A DNA stretch of 64,000 bases. Origin: Roseomonas haemaphysalidis. Its GTDB lineage: Bacteria; Pseudomonadota; Alphaproteobacteria; Acetobacterales; Acetobacteraceae. The stretch covers positions 1,843,001 through 1,907,000 of the forward strand of contig NZ_CP061177.1 of NCBI RefSeq assembly GCF_017355405.1, in the 5' to 3' direction. The notes beneath the pieces are model-generated. The model saw only the letters and a program-made list of their open reading frames with translations. It made no database searches and was not told where the DNA came from. Position 1 is the first letter of the stretch. Every line of letters starts with the position of its first letter. Positions 8,290 through 17,302 of this stretch are shown one piece after another. The translations under genes and the position numbers were made by a program.

Positions 8290-8324
8290 AAAAAGGGGCC
8301 GGCCGGATTGCTCCGGCCAGCCCC
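8290..8324 (-). terminator. Rho-independent terminator (minus strand)
   Basis: Arms 8295-8307 and 8312-8324 form a 13-bp stem (one mismatch) with a 4-base loop. On the minus strand this is followed by five T residues (8290-8294). It ends transcription of the small secreted-protein gene upstream and insulates the metallopeptidase gene. The rest of 8197-8400 holds nothing else I can identify. Confidence 0.8.
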
Positions 8325-8400
8325 AGGTGCCGCCCTTCACGAGGAGGGGCGGCGATCGGCGGCGCGCCTGCCGGGAAGAGGCGGCCGCCGAATTCCGAAG

Positions 8401-8631
8401 TCAGCCCTGCGTCGCGGCGCGGTGCGCGCGGCGGGCGTGCGTGGCCTGGTGGCGGCGCGCCGGGGCGGGGTGCGCGCGGTGGTGGCGTGCGGCGCGGTGG
8501 GCGCGCGGCTGCGTCGTGCTGCTTTCGGCCACATCCGAACGGGCCGGCTGGGCGGCGGCGGGCGCGGCGGTCAGCGCCAGCGGCGCGCCCAGGGCGAGAA
8601 CGGCAAGAAACAGGTGGATGGGGCGGAACAT
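8401..8631 (-). CDS. Small exported Ala/Arg/His-rich protein, unknown function
   Basis: The product is 76 residues. A classic signal peptide (basic start, hydrophobic core LFLAVLALGAPLAL, then APAAAQ as likely cleavage site near residue 27) is followed by a mature part of about 48 residues dominated by Ala, Arg and His with repeated HR/RAH pairs. An AAGGA lies about 9 bases before the ATG and a minus-strand terminator follows the gene, which supports a real single-gene transcript. The frame extends upstream to 8676, but the internal start with signal peptide is better. I recognise no family. The His/Arg content might bind metal or anionic polymers, but this is a guess. Confidence 0.6.
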   Translation of the reverse strand: MFRPIHLFLAVLALGAPLALTAAPAAAQPARSDVAESSTTQPRAHRAARHHRAHPAPARRHQATHARRAHRAATQG

Positions 8632-8758
8632 GCCGTGAATTCCTTGGTGGCGGGCGGCTCTGGGGATGGCGGCCACCGCACCACGCCACCATGCGGCCCG
8701 GCATCTCTCGCCGGCATGGGCCAGCGCTGAACTTATGGTAATTCTGCTGCGCTGAAGC

Positions 8759-9190
8759 CTATAAAAGGCACAGCAGCTGCAATTCCCGCCGCATCGCTTC
8801 CGGCATCAGCTCGGCGCCCGTGGCCTCGGCGCCGCCGCGCAGATCGGCCGGCGCGTCATCGACCGGCAGATAGCGCCAGCCCTGGAACGGCTTCATGCGC
8901 CGTGCTTCCACCGGCACCAGCGTGGGGTGCAGGATCAGCGCGCAACGCGGCGTGCCATCGGCGCCGGGCTGGCTTTGGATGTCCAGCAGCTGCTGGCGGG
9001 CGCACAGCAGGCCGGCGATCACCCAGAAGATGGAGCCGCCGTTCAGCAGCTCCTCCGCGCGCTTGGGCATCATCCGCGTCACGTGCCGCAGCGGCGGGTC
9101 GCTGCTGGCCCGTTGTTGCTGGATGGCGCGCAACGCCGCGAGGTCGCGCGGGCCGACGGACAGCTTGATGAGGTGCAGCACGGCGGGCAT
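8759..9190 (-). CDS. DUF1489 family protein
   Basis: A 143-residue cytoplasmic protein. The N-terminal LHLIKLSVG segment, the central RAEELLNGGSIFWVIAG and the WRYL near residue 108 fit the alphaproteobacterial DUF1489 family, which has no assigned function. There is no signal peptide or membrane helix. No clear ribosome site is seen before the ATG; the start was chosen by family-like N terminus. It is divergent from the chemoreceptor gene, and the 97 bases between must hold both promoters. Confidence in the family is good but not tested by alignment. Confidence 0.8.
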   Translation of the reverse strand: MPAVLHLIKLSVGPRDLAALRAIQQQRASSDPPLRHVTRMMPKRAEELLNGGSIFWVIAGLLCARQQLLDIQSQPGADGTPRCALILHPTLVPVEARRMKPFQGWRYLPVDDAPADLRGGAEATGAELMPEAMRRELQLLCLL

Positions 9191-9287
9191 GTGCCGTCGC
9201 CCCCGCCGGCCCGCAAGAGCCCGCGCGTTTCACGACCGCTTAACCGCGCCGTGCGCAGGATGGCCTTCCTGACCGACGGAGTGCCGG

Positions 9288-11606
9288 ATGCGCCTGTTCC
9301 TCAACCTGTCCGTGGGCATGAAGCTCGCCCTGTCCGCCGTTCTGGCGCTGCTGCTGCTGGGCGGGCTTGGCCTGCGAACGCAGGCGCGGATGCAGGAGGT
9401 GATCGCGCTGGATGCCGTGCAGCGCAGCACCGGCACCGCCGACGACGCGCTGCGCGACGCGCGGACCGAGGCGGTGCGGGCGGATGGCTACAGCCTGGCG
9501 GCCGTCAACGCGCAGGCGCCTGGGCCGGCGGCGCAGGCGAGCGCCGCGGCGGTGCGCCGGCTGGACGCCTTGCAGGACCTGGCCCGCCGCGCCGCCGCTC
9601 TGGCGCCGACGCCCGGGGCCCGCGCTTCCGTGGAAGCCTCGCTGCCGCTGGCGACACACTATGCCGAGGTGCAGGGGCAGGCGATGGCCGCGCGGCAGCG
9701 GCTGCTGGAACTGCGCGACGCCCGCTTCTTTCCGAGCCTCGGCGCCTATGACCAGCGCTTCGAGGGGGTGACCAACAGCCTGGTCTTCGAGGTGGAAGGC
9801 GCCGAGCGGCAGCAGGACCTGCGCGACCGGCTGATGGCCTTCCACGGTGCGGTGGGCGAGATGCGCACCGCGATCCAGCGCTTTCTGGCGACCGAGGAGC
9901 CCGACCAGGCCCGCCGCGTGCGCCGCGCCGCCGCGCAGTTCCGCGTGCATGGCCGCGGCGCCACCGCCGTGCCCATGTCCCCCCGCCTGCGCGAGGATCT
10001 GGACGCGCTGCTCAAGGCCGGCGACGCCATCGCCGCCGCGGCCGCCGAGCTGGTGACGCAGACCGAGGCGGCGGCGGTGCACCGCGCTGATGCGGTTGTG
10101 CCGGCGCGCGACGGGCTGGAGCAGGCGCTGGCCGCGGCGTCCGGCGAGATGGCGGAAGCGGCGGCGCAGGGGATGGACGCCGGCCGGCGCGCGCTGGCCA
10201 GCGTGCGGGACGAACTGCTGGTCGCCTCGGCCGCCATCGTGCTGCTGCTGTTGTTGTCGGCCTGGGCCACCACGCGGGCGGTGGGCGCGCCGCTGCGCCG
10301 CCTGGCGCCGCTGCTGGCGCGCATCGCCGGGGGCGACACCGCCATGCCCGTGCCCGACCGGAACCGGCGGGACGAGATCGGCCGCATCGCCCAGGCGGTG
10401 GAGGAGCTGCGCGGCCGGGTGGCGGAAGCCTTCGCGCAGAAGCAGATGATCGAGCAGATGCCGGTGGGCGTGATGCGCGCCGACCCCAAGGACGACTTCC
10501 GCATCGCCTTCATGAACCCCGAGATGCGGCGCATCCTGGACAGCGTGCCGCAGATCCTGCCCTGCCCGCCGGGCGAGGTGCTGGGGCAAAGCATCGACAT
10601 CTTCCACCGCGACCCGTCCCACCAGCGCGCCCTGCTGGCCGACGGTTCCCGCCTGCCGTTCCGCGCCCGCATCACCGTGGCGGGCGAGGTGATGGACCTC
10701 AACGTGTCCGCCATCCGGGACGGGCAGGGCGCTTATGTGGGGCCGATGATGGTCTGGACCATGGTGACCGAGCAGGCGCGGCTGGCCGACACCTTCGAGG
10801 CCGAGCTGGGCGGCGCGGTCGGCGGGGTGGCCACGCAGACCGCGACGCTGCAGGACGCCGCCCGCCGGCTGGCCGAGGCGGCCGCGACCTCGGGCCGCGA
10901 GGCGATGCTGGTGGCGGATGCCGCCGGCCGGGCGGATGCGGACGTGCAGTCGGTGGCGGCGGCGGCCGAGCAGATGGCCGCCTCCATCACCGAGATCACC
11001 CGCCGCGTCGGCGAATCCGCCGAGGTGGCCGGCCGCGCGGTGCAGGAAGCCCAGGCGACGGACGAGACCATGCGCGGGCTGTCCGACAGCGCGGCGCGGA
11101 TCGGCGACGTGGTGCGGCTGATCGGCGACATCGCGGGGCAAACCAACCTGCTGGCTCTGAACGCCACGATCGAGGCGGCGCGGGCGGGCGAGGCCGGCAA
11201 GGGCTTCGCCGTGGTGGCCAGCGAGGTCAAGAACCTGGCCGGGCAGACCGCCCGCGCGACGGAGGAGATCGGCCAGCAGATCGCCGGCATGCAGGCCGCG
11301 ACCAGCCGCGCGGTGGAAGCGATCCGCGGCATCGGCAGCACGGTGGAGCGGACGGCGGAGATCGCCACCGCCATCGCCGCCGCCGTGGAGGAGCAGGGCG
11401 CCGCGACGCAGGAGATTGCCCGCAGCGCCGCGCAGGTGGCGGAGGCGACCGGCACGGTCAGCCAGCGCATCGGGCTGGTGCGCCAGGTGGCGGCCGACAC
11501 GGGCGAGGCCGCCGGCGGCATGCTGGGCGCGGTGGAAGCGCTGGCCGGCCAGTCCGGCGTGCTGCGGGACCGTTCCGCGACCTTCCTCAAGGCGATCCGC
11601 GCCTGA
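9288..11606 (+). CDS. Methyl-accepting chemotaxis protein with HAMP and PAS domains
   Basis: A 772-residue receptor. TM1 is at about 11-29, a mostly helical periplasmic sensor region at about 30-308, TM2 at about 311-328, and HAMP at about 329-382. A PAS-like domain lies at about 386-495 ([14 protein letters not shown] is typical), and a methyl-accepting signalling domain at about 540-740. The hairpin tip that contacts CheA/CheW is present around 615-640 ([18 protein letters not shown]). The tip differs slightly from the usual ALNAAIEAA. The ligand is unknown. A GGAG lies 6 bases before the ATG. No che genes are in the window, so it is an orphan receptor. The PAS domain between HAMP and the signalling domain suggests an added cytoplasmic (redox or ligand) input. 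Confidence 0.92.
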   Translation: MRLFLNLSVGMKLALSAVLALLLLGGLGLRTQARMQEVIALDAVQRSTGTADDALRDARTEAVRADGYSLAAVNAQAPGPAAQASAAAVRRLDALQDLARRAAALAPTPGARASVEASLPLATHYAEVQGQAMAARQRLLELRDARFFPSLGAYDQRFEGVTNSLVFEVEGAERQQDLRDRLMAFHGAVGEMRTAIQRFLATEEPDQARRVRRAAAQFRVHGRGATAVPMSPRLREDLDALLKAGDAIAAAAAELVTQTEAAAVHRADAVVPARDGLEQALAAASGEMAEAAAQGMDAGRRALASVRDELLVASAAIVLLLLLSAWATTRAVGAPLRRLAPLLARIAGGDTAMPVPDRNRRDEIGRIAQAVEELRGRVAEAFAQKQMIEQMPVGVMRADPKDDFRIAFMNPEMRRILDSVPQILPCPPGEVLGQSIDIFHRDPSHQRALLADGSRLPFRARITVAGEVMDLNVSAIRDGQGAYVGPMMVWTMVTEQARLADTFEAELGGAVGGVATQTATLQDAARRLAEAAATSGREAMLVADAAGRADADVQSVAAAAEQMAASITEITRRVGESAEVAGRAVQEAQATDETMRGLSDSAARIGDVVRLIGDIAGQTNLLALNATIEAARAGEAGKGFAVVASEVKNLAGQTARATEEIGQQIAGMQAATSRAVEAIRGIGSTVERTAEIATAIAAAVEEQGAATQEIARSAAQVAEATGTVSQRIGLVRQVAADTGEAAGGMLGAVEALAGQSGVLRDRSATFLKAIRA

Positions 11607-11691
11607 GCGCGCGCTTGCCGGGCCCGGGCGCTTGGGGGTAGTGCCCCGGCACGCCCGGGCCGCGTGCCCGGCACGGAAAGGGATGCGCAGC

Positions 11692-12723
11692 ATGGGCTAC
11701 AAGGTCGCGGTCGTCGGCGCCACCGGCAATGTGGGGCGCGAGATGCTCAAGACGCTGGCGGAGCGGGCCTTCCCGGTGAGCGAGGTCGTGGCGCTGGCCT
11801 CGGGCCGCTCGGCGGGGCAGGAGATCTCCTTCGGCGAGAAGACGGTGCTCAAGGTCCAGAGCCTGGACAAGTTCGACTTCAAGGGCACCCACATCGCCCT
11901 GTTCTCGCCCGGGGCCTCCGTTTCGGCGATCCATGCGCCGCGCGCGGCGGCAGCGGGCTGCGTGGTGATCGACAACACTTCCCAGTTCCGCATGGACCAC
12001 GACGTGCCGCTGGTGGTGCCGGAGGTGAACCCGCAGGCGCTGAGGCACTTCGCCAAGCGCCGCATCATCGCCAATCCGAACTGCTCCACCATCCAGATGG
12101 TGGTGGCGCTGAAGCCGTTGCACGACGTGGCGCGCATCAAGCGGGTGGTGGTCGCGACCTACCAGTCCGTGTCCGGCGCGGGCAAGGAGGCGATGGACGA
12201 GCTGTTCACCCAGACCCGCGGCATCTACGTCAACGACGCGGCGACGCCCGAGATCTTCACCAAGCCCATCGCCTTCAACTGCATCCCGCACATCGACCGG
12301 TTCATGGACGACGGCTTCACCAAGGAGGAGTGGAAGATGGCGGTCGAGACCCGCAAGATCCTCGACCCCGACATCCAGGTGGTGGCCACCGCCGTGCGCG
12401 TGCCAGCCTTTATCGGCCATGGCGAGGCGATCAACGTCGAGTTCGAGAGCGCCATCAGCGTGGAGCAGGCCTTCGAGGCGCTGCAGGACGCGCCGGGCCT
12501 GACCGTGCTCGACCGGCGCGAGGACGGCGGCTACGCCACCCAGGTGGACGTGGCGGGCGAGGACAGCGTCTTCGTGTCCCGCCTGCGCGCCGATCCCACG
12601 GTGCCGCACGGGCTGGCCTTCTGGTGCGTCGGCGACAACCTGCGCAAGGGCGCCGCGCTGAACGCCGTGCAGATCGCCGAGGAAATGGTGCGCCAGGGGC
12701 TGCTGGCTTCCGTGTCCGCCTGA
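11692..12723 (+). CDS. asd: Aspartate-semialdehyde dehydrogenase
   Basis: A 343-residue enzyme that reduces aspartyl phosphate to aspartate semialdehyde with NADPH, feeding lysine/diaminopimelate, threonine and methionine synthesis. The NADP-binding VGATGNVG is at residues 8-15, the catalytic cysteine is C131 in NPNCSTIQ, and the catalytic His lies in the FIGHGEAINVEFE segment. Two in-frame ATGs lie close together. The GGAAAGG touches the first (11683) and sits about 9 bases before the second (11692), so I use the second; it also gives the family N terminus MGYKVAVVGA. thrC, which acts downstream of this enzyme, is elsewhere in the window. Confidence 0.95.
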   Translation: MGYKVAVVGATGNVGREMLKTLAERAFPVSEVVALASGRSAGQEISFGEKTVLKVQSLDKFDFKGTHIALFSPGASVSAIHAPRAAAAGCVVIDNTSQFRMDHDVPLVVPEVNPQALRHFAKRRIIANPNCSTIQMVVALKPLHDVARIKRVVVATYQSVSGAGKEAMDELFTQTRGIYVNDAATPEIFTKPIAFNCIPHIDRFMDDGFTKEEWKMAVETRKILDPDIQVVATAVRVPAFIGHGEAINVEFESAISVEQAFEALQDAPGLTVLDRREDGGYATQVDVAGEDSVFVSRLRADPTVPHGLAFWCVGDNLRKGAALNAVQIAEEMVRQGLLASVSA

Positions 12724-12956
12724 ACCGCCCCCCGGGGCCCGCTTTCGCCTGTGGTGCGCGGCGGGTCCCGGGCATCTTCGCGTGCCTGGATCGGGGCTTT
12801 CCGCCGTCAACTCGCGAAAGCGTGTAGAATTACGGCGCTAAAGCCTTGGTATGACCCCAATTTCTTCCGCATCCGCAGCCAAGGTTGTGGCGTTGACGGG
12901 GCGCACGGCTGAACAGCAGGCGTGAGCGACCGGCGTCACAGCAAGGGATGAGCGAC

Positions 12957-13250
12957 ATGCGGATCACGATGGGCAAACTCGGTACGGCGGCGGCGCTGGC
13001 GATGGTGCTGGGCACCGCGGCCTGCTCCAACCCCTATGACCCCGGCCAGCGCGCGGTGGGCGGCGGGCTGCTCGGCGCCGGTGCCGGTGCTGCGGTGTCC
13101 GGCATCACCGGCGGCAACGTCGGCACCGGGGCCCTGGTGGGTGGCGCGCTGGGCGCCGTCGGTGGCGCGGTGACCACGCCGTCCGCCCCGGCCTATGGCC
13201 CGAACGGCGGCTATCCGCCGCGTGGCTACCAGCGCGGCTACGGCTACTAA
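12957..13250 (+). CDS. Small Gly-rich lipoprotein
   Basis: A 97-residue protein with a lipoprotein signal: hydrophobic stretch then LGTAACSNP, giving lipidation at the Cys near residue 22. The mature part has alternating Gly/Ala stretches (GGGLLGAGAGAAVSG and GALVGGALGAVGGA) like a glycine-zipper pair, then a Pro/Tyr/Gly tail (YPPRGYQRGYGY). It resembles small outer-membrane lipoproteins with glycine-zipper domains whose role is unclear. The start at 12957 has AAGGG about 9 bases upstream; an ATG at 12948 lies too close to it. A strong terminator follows, so it is probably a single-gene unit. The 233-base spacer after asd shows no other gene. Confidence 0.78.
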   Translation: MRITMGKLGTAAALAMVLGTAACSNPYDPGQRAVGGGLLGAGAGAAVSGITGGNVGTGALVGGALGAVGGAVTTPSAPAYGPNGGYPPRGYQRGYGY

Positions 13251-13267
13251 GTTCCCGCGCGCGGGGG

Positions 13268-13301
13268 AAAGGCCGGCCGGGGCACGCCCCGGCCGGCCTT
13301 T
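13268..13301 (+). terminator. Rho-independent terminator after the small lipoprotein gene
   Basis: A 15-bp perfect stem with arms 13268-13282 and 13287-13301 and a 4-base loop (CACG). The stem has three A at the base pairing with three T, so it can work on either strand, but only the plus-strand gene ends here. Confidence 0.85.
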
Positions 13302-13349
13302 CTGCGTTGCGCCCGGCGCATTGCGGCACCGATCTTTGCCCCGCGCGCG

Positions 13350-13377
13350 TTGACGCTCGACGGCAACGCACCATAAA
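13350..13377 (+). promoter_or_regulatory. Possible sigma-70-type promoter for sdhCDAB
   Basis: TTGACG at 13350-13355 and CATAAA at 13372-13377 are separated by 16 bases, about 80 bases upstream of sdhC. It matches the housekeeping consensus reasonably well. Predicted by eye only. Confidence 0.5.
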
Positions 13378-13458
13378 AGCCCTGTGACACTTCGCCGTCC
13401 GCCGCTGCCCCGGCGGGCCGGCCATGTGCCCCTGAATGAGGCGGAGCGGGATCGGTCC

Positions 13459-13902
13459 ATGTCCAAAAGCAAAGATGCGCGCGAGGCCCTGATGACCGGC
13501 GTCCGCACCGACGGAACCCGGGTGGCGCGGCCCTTGTCGCCGCACCTGCAGGTCTACGACATGGTGCAGATGACCTCCGGCCTGTCCGTGCTGAACCGCG
13601 CCACCGGCATCGCCTGGACGGTGGGCATGGCGTTTCTGGTGTGGTGGCTGGCCGCCGCCGCCGCCGGGCCGCAGGCCTATGCCAACGCCGCCTGGTTCTT
13701 CGGCTCCTTTCTGGGCGTTATCGTCCTGGGCGGGCTGACCGCGGTGGCGTGGTTCCACACCTTCGCCGGCATCCGCCACATGTACTGGGACACCGGCTAC
13801 GGCTTCGGGCTGCCCGAGATGCTGAAGACCGGCTGGGCCACCCTGATCGCCACCGGGGTCATGACCGCCCTGACGTGGCTCATCGCCCTGATCTCCTGGT
13901 AA
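13459..13902 (+). CDS. sdhC: Succinate dehydrogenase cytochrome b556 subunit
   Basis: A 147-residue membrane anchor of complex II with three hydrophobic helices. The family signature RPLSPHLQVY is at residues 24-33. The HTFAGIRHMYWD segment carries His100 and His107, one of which is the usual axial haem ligand. It anchors SdhAB to the inner membrane and helps form the quinone site. The start at 13459 was chosen because the N terminus then fits the family; a downstream ATG (residue 12) is a shorter option. First gene of sdhCDAB. Confidence 0.93.
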   Translation: MSKSKDAREALMTGVRTDGTRVARPLSPHLQVYDMVQMTSGLSVLNRATGIAWTVGMAFLVWWLAAAAAGPQAYANAAWFFGSFLGVIVLGGLTAVAWFHTFAGIRHMYWDTGYGFGLPEMLKTGWATLIATGVMTALTWLIALISW

Positions 13903-13919
13903 GCGCGGAGCACCCGACC

Positions 13920-14315
13920 ATGAGCGAACCCTCCGGCACCGTCCGCCTGCAATCCCCGCTCGGCCGCGTGCGCGGCCTGGGCTCCGCCAAGGGCGGCACG
14001 CACCACTGGTGGATGCAGCGCGTCACGGCCATGGCGCTGCTGCCGCTGACCCTCTGGTTTGTGCTGTCCGTGGCGCGCCACACGGGGTCCAGCCACGCGC
14101 AGATCGTGGAATGGATCGGCCGGCCGTTCAATGCGGTGTTGCTGCTGTCATTCGTCGCCATATCCTTCCAGCACGCCGCATCCGGCATGCAGGTGGTGCT
14201 GGAAGACTACGTGCGGGGCGAGGTTCCGCGCATGGTGTCCATCATGGTGGTGAAGGCGCTGTGCTGGATCCTGGGCCTGCTGGCCGTGCTGTCCGTGCTG
14301 CGCATCGCGCTGTGA
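13920..14315 (+). CDS. sdhD: Succinate dehydrogenase hydrophobic membrane anchor subunit
   Basis: A 131-residue protein with three predicted helices. GSAKGGTHHWWMQR (21-34) and HAASGMQVVLEDYV (85-98, with His85 and the EDY motif) match SdhD of alphaproteobacteria, where this His region lies at the haem and the EDYV at the quinone pocket. It starts 17 bases after sdhC and is followed by sdhA about 100 bases later. Function by family: second membrane anchor of complex II. Confidence 0.92.
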   Translation: MSEPSGTVRLQSPLGRVRGLGSAKGGTHHWWMQRVTAMALLPLTLWFVLSVARHTGSSHAQIVEWIGRPFNAVLLLSFVAISFQHAASGMQVVLEDYVRGEVPRMVSIMVVKALCWILGLLAVLSVLRIAL

Positions 14316-14414
14316 GGCGTGGCCGGCCTGGGGCCGGCAAAGGCGATTGAAGATTCTCTGGTGGCGGCGCCCCCTGGCGCAGGCCGCCGCCTTGAAGTGA
14401 ACGGATCGGGACCG

Positions 14415-16226
14415 ATGAACGCGATCACCATGCCCTCCTCGGGCGCATACCGCATTGTCGACCATACCTACGACGTCGTCGTCGTGGGCGCGGGTGGCGC
14501 CGGTTTGCGCGCCACCTTCGGGATGGGCGCGGCGGGGCTGAAAACGGCCTGCATCACCAAGGTCTTCCCCACCCGCAGCCACACCGTGGCGGCGCAGGGC
14601 GGCGTCGGCGCCAGCCTTGGCAACATGGGCGAGGACAACTGGCGCTGGCACATGTACGACACCGTCAAGGGGTCGGACTGGCTGGGCGACCAGGACGCCA
14701 TCGAATACATGTGCCGCGAGGCGGTGCCCGCGATCATCGAGCTGGAGCACTTCGGCGTGCCCTTCTCGCGCACCGAGGACGGCAAGATTTACCAGCGGCC
14801 CTTCGGCGGCCACATGCAGGACTATGGCAAGACGCCGGCGATGCGCGCCTGCGCCGCCGCCGACCGCACCGGCCATGCCATCCTGCACACGCTGTACCAG
14901 CAGAGCCTGAAGCATAACTGCGAGTTCTTCGTGGAATACTTCGCGCTCGACCTGATCATGGACGAGGACGGCGCTTGCCGCGGCGTCATGGCCTGGAACC
15001 TGGAAGACGGCACCATGCACCGCTTCCGGGCCCAGACGGTGGTGATGGCGACCGGCGGCTACGGCCGCGCCTACTTCTCCTGCACCTCGGCGCATACCTG
15101 CACGGGCGATGGCGGCGGCATGGTGCTGCGCGCCGGCCTGCCGCTGCAGGACAACGAGTTCGTGCAGTTCCACCCCACCGGCATCTACGGCTCCGGCTGC
15201 CTGGTGACCGAGGGCGCGCGCGGCGAAGGCGGCTACCTGACCAACTCGGAAGGTGAGCGCTTCATGGAGCGCTACGCCCCCACCGCCAAGGATCTGGCGT
15301 CGCGCGACGTCGTGTCCCGCGCCATGTCCATGGAGATCCGCGAGGGCCGCGGCGTCGGCCCGCACAAGGATCACATCCACCTGCACCTGGAGCACCTGGG
15401 CGGCGAGCTGCTGCACGAGCGGCTACCCGGCATTTCCGAGACGGCGAAGATCTTCGCCGGCGTGGACGTGACCAAGGAGCCGATCCCGATGCTGCCGACC
15501 GTGCACTACAACATGGGCGGCATCCCCACGAACATCCATTGCGAGGTTCTGCGCCCCACCGCGACCGACCAGGATGCCACCGTCCCCGGCCTGATGGCGG
15601 TGGGCGAGGCGGCCTGCGTGTCCGTGCACGGCGCCAACCGCCTGGGCACCAACTCGCTGCTCGACCTTGTGGTGTTCGGCCGCGCCGCCGCGCTGCGCGC
15701 CGCCGACACGCTGAAGCCCGGCGCCACGCAGCAGCCGCTGCCGGCCAAGGCGGGCGAGATGTCGCTGGACCGGCTGGACCGCGTGCGCCACGCCAAGGGC
15801 TCGACCTCGGTCGCGGAGCTGCGGCTGAACATGCAGCGCACCATGCAGACCCATGCCGCCGTGTTCCGCACCTCCGAGCTGCTGCAGGAGGGCGTGCAGA
15901 AGATGGACAAGGTCGCCGCCGGCTACAGCGACATCAGGATCGCCGACCGCTCGCTGATCTGGAACAGCGACCTGGCCGAGGCGATGGAGCTGGACAACCT
16001 GATCGGCAACGCGCTGACCACCGTGGTCGGTGCCGAGGCCCGCAAGGAAAGCCGCGGTGCCCACGCCCAGGAAGACTACCCCGAGCGCGACGACGCCAAC
16101 TGGATGAAGCACACGCTCGCCAAGGTGGACGGCAACTACAAGGTCAGCCTCGACTACCGTGACGTGAAGATGCGGACCCTCACCAACGAGGTCCAGGTCT
16201 TCCCGCCCAAGCCGCGCGTTTACTGA
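14415..16226 (+). CDS. sdhA: Succinate dehydrogenase flavoprotein subunit
   Basis: A 603-residue catalytic subunit of complex II oxidising succinate to fumarate. The dinucleotide-binding [10 protein letters not shown] is at residues 24-33. The FAD is expected to be covalently bound at His56 in [10 protein letters not shown]. The substrate-binding [20 protein letters not shown] segment is present. The frame is open upstream to 14319, but the ATG at 14415 gives the family N terminus. Length is normal for the family. Confidence 0.97.
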   Translation: MNAITMPSSGAYRIVDHTYDVVVVGAGGAGLRATFGMGAAGLKTACITKVFPTRSHTVAAQGGVGASLGNMGEDNWRWHMYDTVKGSDWLGDQDAIEYMCREAVPAIIELEHFGVPFSRTEDGKIYQRPFGGHMQDYGKTPAMRACAAADRTGHAILHTLYQQSLKHNCEFFVEYFALDLIMDEDGACRGVMAWNLEDGTMHRFRAQTVVMATGGYGRAYFSCTSAHTCTGDGGGMVLRAGLPLQDNEFVQFHPTGIYGSGCLVTEGARGEGGYLTNSEGERFMERYAPTAKDLASRDVVSRAMSMEIREGRGVGPHKDHIHLHLEHLGGELLHERLPGISETAKIFAGVDVTKEPIPMLPTVHYNMGGIPTNIHCEVLRPTATDQDATVPGLMAVGEAACVSVHGANRLGTNSLLDLVVFGRAAALRAADTLKPGATQQPLPAKAGEMSLDRLDRVRHAKGSTSVAELRLNMQRTMQTHAAVFRTSELLQEGVQKMDKVAAGYSDIRIADRSLIWNSDLAEAMELDNLIGNALTTVVGAEARKESRGAHAQEDYPERDDANWMKHTLAKVDGNYKVSLDYRDVKMRTLTNEVQVFPPKPRVY

Positions 16227-16241
16227 GGAAGGAGCGGGACC

Positions 16242-17027
16242 ATGGCCACTTTCACGCTGCCCAAGAACTCGACCATCGGCACCGGCCAGACCTACCGGGC
16301 CGAAGCCGGGGCCAAGAACGTCAAGTCGTTCAAGATCTACCGCTGGGACCCGGACACCGGCGAGAACCCGCGCTACGACACCTATGAGATCGACCTCGAC
16401 AAGTGCGGGCCGATGGTCTTGGACGCGCTGATCAAGATCAAGAACGAGGTCGACACCACGCTGACCTTCCGTCGCTCCTGCCGCGAGGGCATCTGCGGTT
16501 CCTGCTCGATGAACATCGACGGCATGAACACGCTGGCCTGCCTGAAGCCGATCGAGGACGTCAAGAAGGCCGACGTGCGCATCACGCCGCTGCCGCACAT
16601 GCCGGTGGTCAAGGACCTGGTACCGGACCTGTCGCAGATCTACGCGCAGCTCCGCTCCGTCGAGCCCTGGCTGAAGTCCGACACGGCGCCGCCGCCGGAT
16701 GGCGAGCGCCTGCAGTCCAAGGAGGAGCGCGCCAAGCTCGACGGGCTGTGGGAATGCATCCTGTGCTTCTGCTGCTCCACCTCCTGCCCGTCCTACTGGT
16801 GGAATGGCGACCGCTACCTCGGCCCGGCCGTGCTGTTGCAGGCCTATCGCTGGATCGCCGATTCGCGCGACGAGGCGACGGGCGAGCGCCTGGACAACCT
16901 GGAAGATCCGTTCCGGCTGTACCGCTGCCACACCATCATGAACTGCACCGCCGCCTGCCCGAAGGGCCTCAACCCCGCCCAGGCGATCGGCTCCATCAAG
17001 CAGCTGATGGTCGAGCGCCAGGGCTGA
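16242..17027 (+). CDS. sdhB: Succinate dehydrogenase iron-sulfur subunit
   Basis: A 261-residue electron-transfer subunit. A 2Fe-2S cluster site is formed by C80, C85, C88 and C100 ([10 protein letters not shown] onward). The C-terminal ferredoxin-type half carries [12 protein letters not shown] and [14 protein letters not shown] for the 4Fe-4S and 3Fe-4S clusters. It passes electrons from the SdhA flavin to quinone. A GGAAGGAG precedes the ATG, 15 bases after sdhA, and the operon ends with a terminator. Confidence 0.97.
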   Translation: MATFTLPKNSTIGTGQTYRAEAGAKNVKSFKIYRWDPDTGENPRYDTYEIDLDKCGPMVLDALIKIKNEVDTTLTFRRSCREGICGSCSMNIDGMNTLACLKPIEDVKKADVRITPLPHMPVVKDLVPDLSQIYAQLRSVEPWLKSDTAPPPDGERLQSKEERAKLDGLWECILCFCCSTSCPSYWWNGDRYLGPAVLLQAYRWIADSRDEATGERLDNLEDPFRLYRCHTIMNCTAACPKGLNPAQAIGSIKQLMVERQG

Positions 17028-17049
17028 TTCGCCCGGCGTGACGGAACAG

Positions 17050-17080
17050 GGCCCGCCGGTGCGAACCGGCGGGCCTTTTT
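17050..17080 (+). terminator. Rho-independent terminator of the sdh operon
   Basis: An 11-bp perfect GC-rich stem (17050-17060 with 17065-17075), GCGA tetraloop, then five T. Ends the sdhCDAB transcript. The remaining bases to zapE (17081-17302) show no gene. Confidence 0.92.
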
Positions 17081-17302
17081 CGTGCCGGCGGCGCTTGGCG
17101 AAGCACCCTGGCACCGCCGCGGCCAATCCCATTTGGCTAACATCCTGTTCCGAAAAGAGAACGACCGCCGGGTTTGGGCCGGTTTCGGCACTGCGGCAAG
17201 CCGGGGCGTGGCTGCGATTCCTGAGGATTGGCAAGCACTTCCCGGGTGATCTTCAGCTCACACGGTTGCCCTGGCGGGTGTGAAAGGCTATGCCGCGAAG
17301 CC

